From the NCBI RefSeq assembly GCF_028858725.1, contig NC_084773.1, positions 5,384,350-5,448,349 of the forward strand: a stretch of 64,000 bases of DNA. Reading direction: 5' to 3'. Below, piece by piece: positions 1 through 10,435 of this stretch. This DNA is from Colius striatus. Lineage: Eukaryota > Chordata > Aves > Coliiformes > Coliidae. Each line of letters begins with the position of its first letter. Position 1 is the stretch's first letter. A program made the translations under genes and the position numbers. The notes beneath the pieces are model-generated. The model was not told the DNA's origin. It saw only the letters and a list, made by a program, of their open reading frames with translations, and ran no database searches.

Positions 1-2497
1 TCACAGTGTGTTCCCTGTGTATCCTTTTTTCATGCTCTGGGGAAAGCAGGGAAGACAAGGTTCCAGGATGGTGGGTCAGGTTGGCAAAAAGCTCTAACTT
101 CCCAGGCTAGCACAGAGGACAAGGGAAGAGAAGGACACAAAGGAACCTAGGTAACCTCTCTGCTCTCACACATTTCCTGGGAAAGTTTTACATATTTCTG
201 TGCTTTCCAGAAACTTCTGTTCTTAGAATCCAGGTCTTTTCATACAGCCTGATCTGATATTAACCAAATCATCCCTCCCCTCCTGCTTGTCCGCTTGGCT
301 GCCAATCTGCACATGACAAAACACCAGGAAGCCAAGCTGGAAGCCCAGCTCCATACCAATGGCCATGGAAGATGTTTGCCACATGCCCTATTTCCAACAC
401 CAGGCCACCAAGCCCACCCAGTACTTAGTGGGCAAGCAGACTGCACTGTTTTTGTCCTGGGCTCTTCTGCCTGGCACCACAGTAGGAAAGAGAAAATGTT
501 GCACAAAGCCCACGAAACTCCCCCTATACACCTATTGAAAACAAAACACCAGAATAACTCCAGATCCTGAAAGAAAAGGTGGCTTTAGGCAGAAGCAGTG
601 ACAGACAAACAGGTAAAGGCTCACCTAATACTGAGGAGGGAGTTTGGCTTCTCTGACATACAAAAGAAGCAGCTACTGATGTGTCAGGGACCTTGCTGAG
701 CAGTTTTGTCTGTTGGAGGAGAGGCTGTGACAGCAACCAGAAATGACTTCACCAAAAGGCAGCAGCCTTTGCAATCCCTATGTGCCCAATGTCCAAGACA
801 AGTTACCACAGCTGTCACATCTAAGCTTAGCCAATGCCCAAGAGAGGCACATCACTAAAGCCAACTGTAAAACAGCCATATCCCAGGACTCCAGCACAAA
901 CCTCTAGCTAGGCACATCTCTCCAGAAGCAAGACATTTTCTTTCTCAGCAGATACTGGTATTAACCATCGTCAGATACAGCATCTGAACAGATGCCCTGG
1001 TCCAGCTCACTAATCCCTAGCTCTGAAATCCCTGTTACTTGGATGTCTGAAAGAAGCTGGGGGGCAGCAAATGGACATTTTTTATCCTGTTCATGCAGGA
1101 ATCCCTTTTGAGTCCAACACTCCTGTTACAAGCATTCTATAGTTTTTTTTTCTCCAGTTCTAGTCTTAAATCCTGCTCTAAATAAAGCTAAAGCTCTGCA
1201 GCTGAAACTCAAAGAAACGGAGACCCTCTTTCAATTGGAAAAGGGAGATGAAAAAGCTAAACAATTTATAAGGTTCTTTCAGGGCCAAAAAATTTAAAAG
1301 CCTTAACAACACGAAGATCTGTGAGAACATACTTGGAAAGTCTACATAAGTTAACCTGAGGAACAGGTTTATGCATGACTTTAAAGAACAGCTGTGGCTT
1401 TCTCTGCCTTCAGCACAGATTTTAGCTTTAAATTTACATTGTTGAGTGTCCTGGAAATCACCAACTTTGAAGTAATCCTCTGCATTAGCACAGCCTTCTT
1501 TTCTTGCATATGAGGCCAGAATAAACTACTGCCATCATTCATCTTGGCCAGTTAGCCAAGAACAACCCTGTTTCTTCCTTCATTTCCCTTTGAACAAGAA
1601 GAAATCTGCTCTGGGAAAACATCCTGTCCCAATTTTAAAGTGGCCAGCAAGAGACTCCTGCTAAACTGTTTCACCAATTAGTTATGCTCTCTGTTACAGA
1701 TGTGTGCCTTTCCTTCTGGCCTGCATTTATAGTGTTTATTATACACTTGTCTATGAAACCAAAGAGACTTTATACATTTCTGCTTCCCGTGCCAAGTAAT
1801 TAATCCCTAATCTTGTCTTTGATGAGCTAAACAGTCTTTTATAACAAGGCAGATCTTTCCAGCTGTTAATCCACCTCCTGGTTCTTTCCCAAACCTAGTT
1901 TTCTATTTCTTTCTCATCCAGTCAGTAACATAACTGGACACGGTAGTTTTGCAACTATTTAACTACTGCAGTACACAGATTATTTAATCCTGCTACCTGT
2001 ACTTGGCAACCCCCTGTTAACACATGCAAGGGTCACATTAGCCTGCTGGGCAGCCCACTGAAAATGGGTGCTCATGGTCAGAATAAGAGCCCCAAATGCT
2101 TCTCCAAGATCTTCTGGCAGCAGAGGCCCCTCAGCCACAAGGCACAGGATGCATTATTTGCTTCTGCATATATGATCCTGGTAAACACTTGAGTCTAGCT
2201 CAAAGGGCAATTCCAAATGGTCTGCAGCAACAAGAGCCCACTTTCAGAAAACATTGTTTTCCTCCAACACACTGATAAAATATCGCCTATCATATGGACA
2301 AAACCTGATCTGTGTGAGGCCACAGCAGCAATGCTCCACTTCAGCATGTTAGTTTGCAGCTACATTTTGACCAAGAGCAGTTGATTTGTGATCTATTGCA
2401 TTTATGTTCAATTGTCTTATACGAGTCTGTACAGATTTCAACGAAGGGCACAAGATAGGGCTTTTCCTTTTAGTTTCCCAAACTGGAAAGCCAGTGA

Positions 2498-2527
2498 CAC
2501 AGAAAAGAGAAGCACAGAAAAGAGAAG
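2498..2527 (+). repeat. Perfect 15-bp tandem duplication
   Basis: The unit cacagaaaagagaag is present twice without mismatch (2498-2512 and 2513-2527), in the presumed HEMK1 intron 4. It looks like a recent local duplication. Confidence 0.9.
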
Positions 2528-3989
2528 CCTTCTCTTGAAGAGACTACTGGTCAGAGGCAAAACCACAGAGGTGATCTGATCAAAGGCTGTACTCACCAGA
2601 CAGTGTGACCTTTCGACCTTTGTGAAATGGAACTGCCTGTGGCAGTGAAATCAGGGAAACGGAAGGCCATCTGCGTCAAAAACTTCCTTTTAGCACGGAT
2701 TAGAACAGAAAAGGGAACACTGCTTTGACATAAAGCACCGGAGAAAGACCCCACCCTGCAATCTGTGCATTTGTATTTACATATCAGGAAGCAAAAATCC
2801 TCCTTTCTCTGTGTGCCTAATGTTCCTGAGAGGTTAATAATTATGTTTAGCTAGAAGTAAGGTTATACTTCATGAAAGGTTTTCTCTGAGAAAATCTTTG
2901 CCTCAAGTGCTTTCACAGGACACTGCAGCACTGTGACTGCCATTCAGCTGACAGGTGCCAGGAAACAGCAATGGTTTGGGCTTATGAGCATGTCATCATG
3001 GGAAAGAAACAATCTATCTTGGGACAAAAGTTAAAAGCTTGAAAATCACGGGTGGAAAAAGAATTGGTTAGACAGCAACAGGACTGAAAATTACAATTAC
3101 TATAGAGGGCATGAATGGTTTGTGTGTTATGCAGTTAAGAAGGGCTTTCCCATGAAATGAGCAGGCAGCATCAGAAGCAAAGACAACACTTTGCCCACTT
3201 ACAATATGAAATTAGAAAGATGATGTCATGGAGGCTCAAGACAGACTCAAAAGAGGATTAAACAAGTTGATGGAGGACAGATCCATTAGTGATTAAGAAG
3301 CAGGATGGCCCCAAATCCAGCTTTGGCTGAGAACAGGCCTTAACTGCTGACTGTCAAAAGAAGGGCGGATCCTTGCTATCTTTTCCACTATCTGCTACGA
3401 GCCCCAGTCAAGCACAGCACATTGAACTAGACAGACCAATATAATCTGACCCACTAAGTCTTTTTTCTTTCTCTCACAGGAGACTGCCACCACTATCTTT
3501 TTTGCATGACTACTAGAAAAGGCAGAGACTGGTAACGTCTTACCCCAAGATGTCTTTCAGGCTAAACACACATCTTCGTCCTACAGTATCCCTCCCTTAC
3601 AGGGCAATGGACTGTTCTCATGACACAACCACCACAACACAGCCAAGACACAAAAAGATTATGTAGGGTGTGAGCTTGTGCTGAGGTCACTACAGGCCAA
3701 GGAGGTGTCACGGGAGGAACTCCTGCGTGGCCTGAGGGTCAGAGTGGATGGTAGGACGTGGCAATCCTGCAAAGCAGGACTGGAGCTCTCCAAACAGCAG
3801 CTTTCCTCCAGCAAAAACAAAACCTGACTCTATCCAACAAAGTAGCTGGAAGGGATACAAATGACCATTTTTCTTCCCACTGAACAAATAAGCCTTCATT
3901 TGCTTTAAAACACGGCACCGGAGAGAGGAGGGGCTGGGAAACAAGAAATGCTCAAGAATTAACGGGCAACAGAGCCCTCGAGAGCCGGG

Positions 3990-4004
3990 AGTGCCCTCTA
4001 GAGG
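3990..4004 (-). promoter_or_regulatory. Candidate CTCF motif
   Basis: On the minus strand CCTCTAGAGGGCACT fits the CTCF core consensus (CC-A-SYAGRKGGCRSY) with one change (T for A at position 3). It sits in a small CpG-enriched pocket within the presumed HEMK1 intron 4. Motif match only; occupancy is unknown. Confidence 0.35.
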
Positions 4005-4169
4005 TAACGGGCCTTGGCAAGTCCCGCACCAAATGCAGCCCTTCAGTAACGAGCTCACGGTGAGGCTGAGTTCTCTTTCTCTTTGTCCTGTTTGTCCTCT
4101 GAACCACAAGGCTGCTGCTCGAGTTTTGGAAGGCCTTGCTTTGGGAAAAGAACTGTTTTGCTAACACAA

Positions 4170-4328
4170 AGAAAGGCTGAGGGAGCCCTGGCCCAGGCTG
4201 CCCAGGGAGGGTGTGGAGGCTCCTTCTCTGGAGGTTTCCCTTGATGGAGGGAGAAGCTGCTTTAGCAGGGGGTTGGGCTGGATGAGCTCTGGAGGTCCCT
4301 TCCAATCCCCATCATTGTGATTCTCCAT
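4170..4328 (+). repeat. CR1 LINE 3' end, plus orientation
   Basis: Matches the avian CR1 tail: ggctgagggagccctggccc, a 'cccaggctgcccagggag' segment, then 'ttgggctggatgagctctgg', 'aggtcccttccaatcccc' and the terminal 'attgtgattct'. This is a typical 5'-truncated CR1 insertion. Confidence 0.88.
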
Positions 4329-7300
4329 TAACACAGTGACTGAGCAATGTTGAGAGAGGGAATCCTTGACATGACAGTAATAATCACATACAGATAATGC
4401 ACAAGATTGAGTACACCTCTAAACTTTGGTCCAAGCCCTTTAGCACAGTAGAAGCCTGACTCTGATGGTCTCAGGAAAGAAGCAGGCAGGACTCCATGTC
4501 CCACAGACCCTTGCAAACCCCCTCAAGTGCTTGCAGCAGCGAGTGCAAAGCTCTGCTCTTCTCCAGGTAACTGAAGAGGGTGAAACAGGACTGCCTAACA
4601 AAACTCTCCTCCAATGCAATACATCTGTGCTCACAGAAGTATCTATCGCCTCTGCACATCAAGGAGTTCTGACTGAATGCAATCAGCTTTGTTATCCTCT
4701 GAACTTAAACAGGACCTGCTAGTTTCCTAATTTTTTCTGGCAGTCACCTCCCCACAGAACAGAACAACAAAGCCACATATGCTGAAAAACATTCCCAGAG
4801 GGAGCAAACAGAAGGGGGCTCAGCTACCAGAGAGAACTAAATAGACTACAAAGGGGCAAATTTCACACAGGGCAAAATTAAGGCGACAATTGAGCTGCTT
4901 TTGCGTGTGTCTCTCTGTCCCCAGGACTGAAACAATGCTGGTGGCTTATGTCCTACTGTGTCTGCCTTCATGCCATTACCAACGCGCTGGGAGCAAGTCA
5001 TAACCCTCCTGCTGTAACCAGAGAAGAAAATGTGTCTGATAAAGATGGCTCCTCTTCCTTTTACTCTTTGAATCAACAAGTAGGAGCACCTACATAAATA
5101 TAACTAGAAATCAAATATTGCATTGGGTATCTGCATTAACAGGTCAATTTAGCCACAGACAAGTCATTGCCACATGGCTTCTGTGTGCAGTCCCAGATAA
5201 GGGACATCAATGTTGAAGATGAATTGCTTCCTAAAGAATGAGGCTTATTTATGGGTATTAGTAGGTGAAAAGTTTCAGCACTACTGGTTTTAAGAACGCT
5301 GCAGACAAATTCTAAAGAGAAGCTGAGCAATAGATGCAACTAACTTCAATATCTTTCAAAGGACATATTTCCACTGCAGTTGTGAAGTCCAGTAAAGTAT
5401 GATTAAAGAAACCACAGGCAAACCCCAAACACACTGCACAGAGCTCTGGGTCAGCGAGGACCAACTCTTCCCTCCTCGCAGAAGGAAAGGATCTGGACAC
5501 CAGCTCACTTTGTTCAACAGGTTACACGTAGCACATGGATCCTGGAAGTAGCATGTGCCTAAAACAATGTCCTGACAGGTGCTGCTAAAGACCTGGATTT
5601 TGGCCCTGTTCTCTTCTGTTCAAGTAACCTCCCCAGCATCACATCACAAGAAAACTCTCAGTTGCTCCATTCCTGAGTTACCACCATGAACCTTCTATAA
5701 TAAATGTGATGAAAATGTGCCTTTGTAACAGGTACCATGACACATCAAATAAAGTCTTCCCAGAGAGACAAAGTTTGGGTTAAGCTGTTTATACTATATT
5801 TGTACACCAGGGTACATTACATGGTTTCAAACACAGCATGTTCCACAGCACTGCATTTCAGTTTGGGACAGCAGAGATGCTTTTACCAAAATCTCCCATG
5901 TGGGCACAATTAATACCCTCAGGCATCAGCCACCCTGGCTTCCAGTCCACACAATAGGCCTTTGTTTGAAGCCTGGCACGGCACAGAGACAATTAGAGCA
6001 CAGCACCAGAGGAGGCCTTGCCAGCAGATGTTTTGACTTGCAGAACATGTGAGTTCTCCCTGGTTTTAATGTTCATGTTGCATCCACAAATTAATGGGCA
6101 GTCAGAGGTTGGAAATACTCTCTTGAATCAACTGTAGCAGAAATACTGTTGACAAAAACAAAGCCAGCCACCACTGGGCTCCAACTGGCAAAACTATTCC
6201 TTAAAGCCCTATCTCCAAACCTAATCACAAAGTGAGAGAATCCAGACACAACAGAGACCTCACACCTTCTCTGAACACAAGTGTCAGTACTGTGATTCAG
6301 GGCCCACTAGGCTCTCAGTGAAATGCTACTGATGCCCCACACCAAGTCCACACTCTGGTTCTCAATATTCTTCTACAGGCTGGGATGAGAGGATGTCTAA
6401 ATGGTAGCTGTGCTGATTCCCTCTAAATCATCTGGAACTCTCTTATGCATTTCAGCAGCACTCTCTTCTTCAAAGAAGCACAGGCTGCCTTTGCTTTTTA
6501 TCCTCTGTGTAATAAAAGGTGTCAAAGGACTCTGCACATTGCATCCTCTCCATAGTGAGGTGCCGCTTTCTTCATACATCCCCAATACTATCCCTCCCCT
6601 AGAAAAAACAAAGGTGGTCTTCCCATCTCCAAAGCCCACTCAGCCCCCAGTGTCTCTTCTGACACTGTCAGTAGGGGATATCCTGTTTGAAAGAGCCTTC
6701 CTATTCTTTCTACAGCATTGGCCTCTGCTTGGGAGACCTGTTTTGCTTTGTAACCACTCAGGAAATGATTCTTCAGTTTCCAGTGTTTGTCCAGAAACCA
6801 CTGTGGAGCCATCGGACAGGTGGTAAATGTCATTTCCTACCAGCCTGCACTGGTTTAGTCTCCACATGGACAAACAAGCTCCTAGAGTCCATTTTCCAGT
6901 TGAAGTTTTCTACCACAGCATTTTGCTCACAGTCTTTGGATAACTTTGAGATCCTTGTTGTTGTATCAAAGCACTAAGCCACCAGGATATAAAAATACAG
7001 AGTTTGAACTTCTAGAAGTCATTATCATAGAAGAAATAAGGAAAGAAAGCCAAGTCCTTTCCTCAGTGGAGATGGATCTCTGAGTAATTGATAAACTAGT
7101 TTGCCATATCTCTTGCTCTGAGACAGGAGGCAAAGGGTTCCAGATCTTAAGTTTAGAATCCCCCTCTATTCTAAAAGAAGTGACCTTCATCTGACCTGAC
7201 TTGAATATATCTTGAGTCAATTGACCTGAATCTGACCTCCTCATGATACACTGGATGCCTTCACACAATGCTATGGTTGTGTTGCACGATGTAATTCAGA

Positions 7301-7337
7301 TTCAAGCCCACCCCTGCCACGTGTCTCGCAATCATAC

Positions 7338-7431
7338 CTCTGTTTCTGGCCGAGGAATAAATACTGGGGGTCTCATCTTCAGAGTCAGGTCCTGAAAGTC
7401 CCACTCACCAAGCACATACTGCACTGGCATT
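7338..7431 (-). CDS. HEMK1: HEMK1 third coding exon, PRPETE motif
   Basis: A 94-nt exon between a gccacag acceptor and a gtatga donor. Its first base completes Arg118, followed by 31 codons from [12 protein letters not shown] to [11 protein letters not shown]. The (I/V)PRPETE signature is a hallmark of HemK/PrmC proteins. The exon ends in phase 0 and the next exon is not visible in the remaining 7.3 kb. Confidence 0.92.
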
Positions 7432-10370
7432 CTGTGGCAGGCAAAAGCAAGTGTGAACACTTTAGGACTACACTCTGTAACACAGCAAAGCTCTCAATAC
7501 CATGCCTGCTTTGTGATTAACCACACAACCCTCCAAGGGCGAGCACCTAAATACCCCTAAGGCTTTCAACTGCACAAGCAACATGCATGTGCACTCCAAG
7601 GGAGCTGTGAGAGCTTCAGTTCCCCAAGAGTTTATCAGGCACTGGACCTGGGGAACTATAGGTCAGTCAGCCTCACCTTGATACTGGGGAAAGTGACGGA
7701 ACAAATATCCTGGAGATCATTCCTGACCTGACAGCCACCAGTGACACAATGACTAGCTCAATGCATGAGAGGGTTATCAATGCTGTTTATCTTGACTTTC
7801 CTAAGGGTGTTGATTCTATTTCCTGTAACATCCTCATATACAGGCTGATGAAGTATGGACTACATAAAAAAGGCCTAGGGGATCAGGTGAACAAACTGAT
7901 CACGTGCCCTTGCAGCAAAGGTGGTCAATGGCTTCCCAAGCTATGTTAGGCAAAGTGTTGCCAAAAGGTTGAGGGAGGGGATCCTTCCCCTCTTTTCAGC
8001 ACTGGGAGCACTAGCCTCCCAGTACAAGAGAGACACGGACTGGAGTAGGTCCAACAAATGGCCATTAAGATGATTAAGGGATTGGAGCATCTGATGTACA
8101 AGTAGAGACTGAGAGATGGGCAGTTTAGCCTTGAGAAGGGAAGCTCAGGCTAGCAGGGCAGGGGAGGAAAATCCCATCAACAACCATATGTATCAGGTGG
8201 GATGATGCCAGTGAAAAGATAGGCAAAGGGCACTGATGAAATACAGAAAAATCCATTTAAACCTAAGAACCAAATCTTCTAACCTTTTTTTTTCCCCCTC
8301 TCTCATTTTAACCACTGTGAGGGTGGTCAAACACTGGAACAGGCTACCCAGAGAGGCTGAATAGTATCTTCGGATATGTTAAAAACTGAATCTGTGAAGG
8401 CATGGCTCTCAGAATCCCAGAATGGTGAGGATTGGAAGGGATCTCCAGAGATCACTCAATCCTGCTAAAGCAGTTTCACCTTGATCAGATTGCACAGGAG
8501 AGCACTCTGAGCAACTTGCTCTAGTTATCCTGCTTTGAGCAAGGTGGTGAACCAGATTCACAGAGGTCCCTGTCAACCTCCAGGATTCTATGACCCTCTG
8601 AACTCTGGGGCCATGTTTTCAGCTGCTGAGAGGCACCATCCTTCACTTCTTTATGTAAAGCAGCAGATATTTACTGCAACTGTAACACCACTTCAGACAG
8701 AGACACTTGCAAGACAGATAGCTCTGGGAATTTTGCATTTCTGATCCTAACACTCAGGAGACTCTGAAGGAACATTTCAGGACACTGGGATCCTACAAAA
8801 AATAACCACTGCTAACATGCTGACTCCCCAAAAACCCTCACATCAGTTGTGATGTGAGAGTTCTTCACACACACACACAAGTTCTGTCAAGATTAATCTG
8901 CACAGCAGAATGAGGATGCACATCATAAACACATTCATGTGAGCAAGCAGGAGGATGCTGCCTCCAAATAGAGTCCCAAGCATCTCCCACTCTTCTAAAG
9001 GATCCAAGTCCCCAAATATTTCCTCTCTCCACACACTAGTCCCCAGGCTCAGCCTGATTCCAGCTAGCTCCTTCACACCAAACCCATTTAATTTTTGTGC
9101 TAAAACTCCTCACACAGAGTAAGCAAATAGAGGCTAGATGGAGACCAAAGCTACAGCAGCCCTGGACACCTATAAATACCAGTGACATCCTTCTCCAGGC
9201 AAAGCCTAGAAAGCAAAGCATATCAATGCCACAGACCAGTACAGGTCTGGCAGCTGAAGAGGGTGCCAAATCAGACAGAAGAGGCCAAAGGCTACATTTT
9301 GTAAGCACAAATGGGCTTAATGAAAAGGTAGCCCACTCAGAGTCAGGACTGCCAGTTTTCTGCTCCTCTGCATCATCTCTTAAAACTTTTTTGCTCCCAG
9401 ACAGGATAGACAAGTAATTTTCTACCTGACAACAGCAAATGCTCATCACTAACGGTCTTCTGCCTTCTCTCTTCTACCATTCTTCTGGGTGCACTAAAAC
9501 TGAAGGAAAACTCTCCAAAGGAAAGGCTGTAAGAGGATGCTCCTACCTTTCTAGTCGCTTGTTGCTCAGCTGCTGGATCTGCTCCTGCTGCACTGCTGTA
9601 AGTGGAGTGTGAAGGCTTTTGGAACTCAAGCTCTGAAACTGAAGACAAGGTCACTTTAAAACCTGTCCACTTGTGCCACTTGGGTATCCCCTGCAACCAC
9701 TCCAAGAGACCCAGCATGCTGGCAAACACATATGCCTGGGACTGTTGGAAACCAGAAAGCATTAGGAGAATCTATCTGCAAGACTAAACCCAAACTTGTA
9801 CAACTGTTCTTCTGTGACTTACCAGGGCTTAGAAGAATAGGTAAAATTAAGAATCATTCCACCAAGTAAGTCACGGTACAGTGTGGGTGTATATGTCATG
9901 AGTTAAATACAGTCTTTTGCAGAGATGGAAATGTAAGAGACCCCAAGTGTTCTACTGGCATTACTAAACTATGCCTCACCCTCTCTGCCACCTAAGGAAG
10001 CACAAGTTGTTCTACTTCCCCTAAGTGAGAAAAAAGAAAGGTAAGGAATTCAACCAAAATTACAAAGTGAGAAGCACACATAGACCTTATTATTTTCCTC
10101 TTACTTAACTGTTTTTGCTCCCAGGACAAATGACACAATATATTCACTGGATTCTCGTGCTTCAGGGATCCCATTTGTCTCAAACACCTTCTGCCAGTAG
10201 CTGACCGCTTCGGTGGCAGTCACAAGCCCAGGTCTGGCACTGCAGCTCTGCCTCACAGATGACTGCTTTGGGTTGAGGACAGGACCTATTCTTTCACTCA
10301 GTCGCCTTGGCATGCACTGAAGTGAGAGACCCAAGAACCTCCTGAGTAGTGTGGGGGTGAGGTGTCTCAT
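7338..10370 (-). CDS. HEMK1: HEMK1, mitochondrial release-factor glutamine methyltransferase (5' coding half)
   Basis: HemK/PrmC-family enzymes use S-adenosylmethionine to methylate the glutamine of the GGQ motif in peptide-chain release factors; HEMK1 is the mitochondrial form. Three coding exons are visible (10370-10110, 9638-9547, 7431-7338), giving 149 residues. Residues 1-50 are Arg-rich and poor in acidic residues, as expected of a mitochondrial presequence. Residues 67-79 carry [13 protein letters not shown], identical to human HEMK1 as I recall it. Exon 4 carries [12 protein letters not shown] and ends in FIPRPETE, the linker before the methyltransferase domain. The SAM loop (GCGSG type) and the catalytic NPPY were searched for on the minus strand down to position 1 and not found, so the 3' half probably lies outside the window. 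The start is the ATG at 10370; the reading upstream of it opens only with GTG. HEMK1 is divergent from C3orf18 across a shared CpG island, as in human. Family assignment is firm; completeness is not. Confidence 0.9.
7640..8610 (+). repeat. CR1 LINE with reverse-transcriptase remnant, interrupted by a second CR1
   Basis: Begins with the conserved 'gaactataggtcagtcagcc' region. It includes a decayed RT segment ([20 protein letters not shown], related to the CR1 YLDFSKAFDTVSHNIL block) and reaches the 3' end near 8600 (gaggtccctgtcaacctcc, gattctatgac). Stops and indels make it inactive. It is split by an opposite-strand CR1 fragment at about 8408-8503. It lies in HEMK1 intron 3. Confidence 0.85.
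8408..8503 (-). repeat. CR1 3' fragment nested inside the CR1 at 7640-8610
   Basis: Reads on the plus strand as the reverse of a CR1 tail: cagaatcccagaatggtgag, attggaagggatctccagag, 'cctgctaaagcag'. The host CR1 resumes straight after (gagcaacttgctctagtt). A short ctct/ctct repeat flanks it. Boundaries are approximate. Confidence 0.7.
8866..8879 (+). repeat. (CA)7 microsatellite
   Basis: Seven perfect CA dinucleotides in HEMK1 intron 3. Short; may be length-polymorphic. Confidence 0.95.
9547..9638 (-). CDS. HEMK1: HEMK1 second coding exon
   Basis: A 92-nt exon between a cttcag acceptor and a gtagga donor, ending in phase 2. It encodes residues 88-117 ([14 protein letters not shown], then [14 protein letters not shown]) plus two bases of Arg118. 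It aligns with human HEMK1 around PLTSQQLQCIRELSSRRLQR. Confidence 0.87.
10110..10370 (-). CDS. HEMK1: HEMK1 first coding exon (coding part)
   Basis: Encodes residues 1-87, from [12 protein letters not shown] to VLGAKT. The exon probably starts near 10435, after a gtgagtctcag acceptor, giving about 65 nt of 5' UTR. The donor that keeps the human-like junction (AKT then FQSL) is gttaag, in phase 0. A stronger-looking gtaaga lies 5 nt further on but would break the frame with the next exon. Confidence 0.88.
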
Positions 10371-10435
10371 TGTAGTGAAATCAGCTCCTGGCTTCCACAG
10401 GTGTTTCTCGTTGCCATCAGCTGATCTGCTCGGCA

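Larger units (their letters stand above)
1..7337 (-). other. HEMK1: Presumed HEMK1 intron 4 (or gene-free flank)
   Basis: No exon of HEMK1 or of CISH (the expected next gene) was recognised. It contains a CR1 tail at 4.17-4.33 kb, a candidate CTCF motif and a 15-bp tandem repeat. Open frames here lack family resemblance. Confidence 0.6.

Noticed and set aside
3708-4305. Two overlapping minus-strand open frames of 117-133 codons
   Set aside because: Part is antisense to a CR1 tail; the rest shows no HEMK1 or other family motif. A passing PLILE string is not followed by a GxGxG SAM loop.
5312-5515. Minus-strand frame with ELVSRSF...REELVLADPE, considered as the HEMK1 last exon
   Set aside because: Beyond ELV the residues do not follow HEMK1, and the family's conserved C-terminal pattern (RDFCGRPRF) is absent.
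6290-6350. Minus-strand stretch reading ...TWCGASVA / GISSISLRA, considered as a SAM-binding exon of HEMK1
   Set aside because: No frame gives GCGSG without a stop, and there are no flanking splice sites in the required phase.
7749-7949. Open frame with a YLDF...NIL motif
   Set aside because: It is a decayed CR1 reverse transcriptase, not a host gene.
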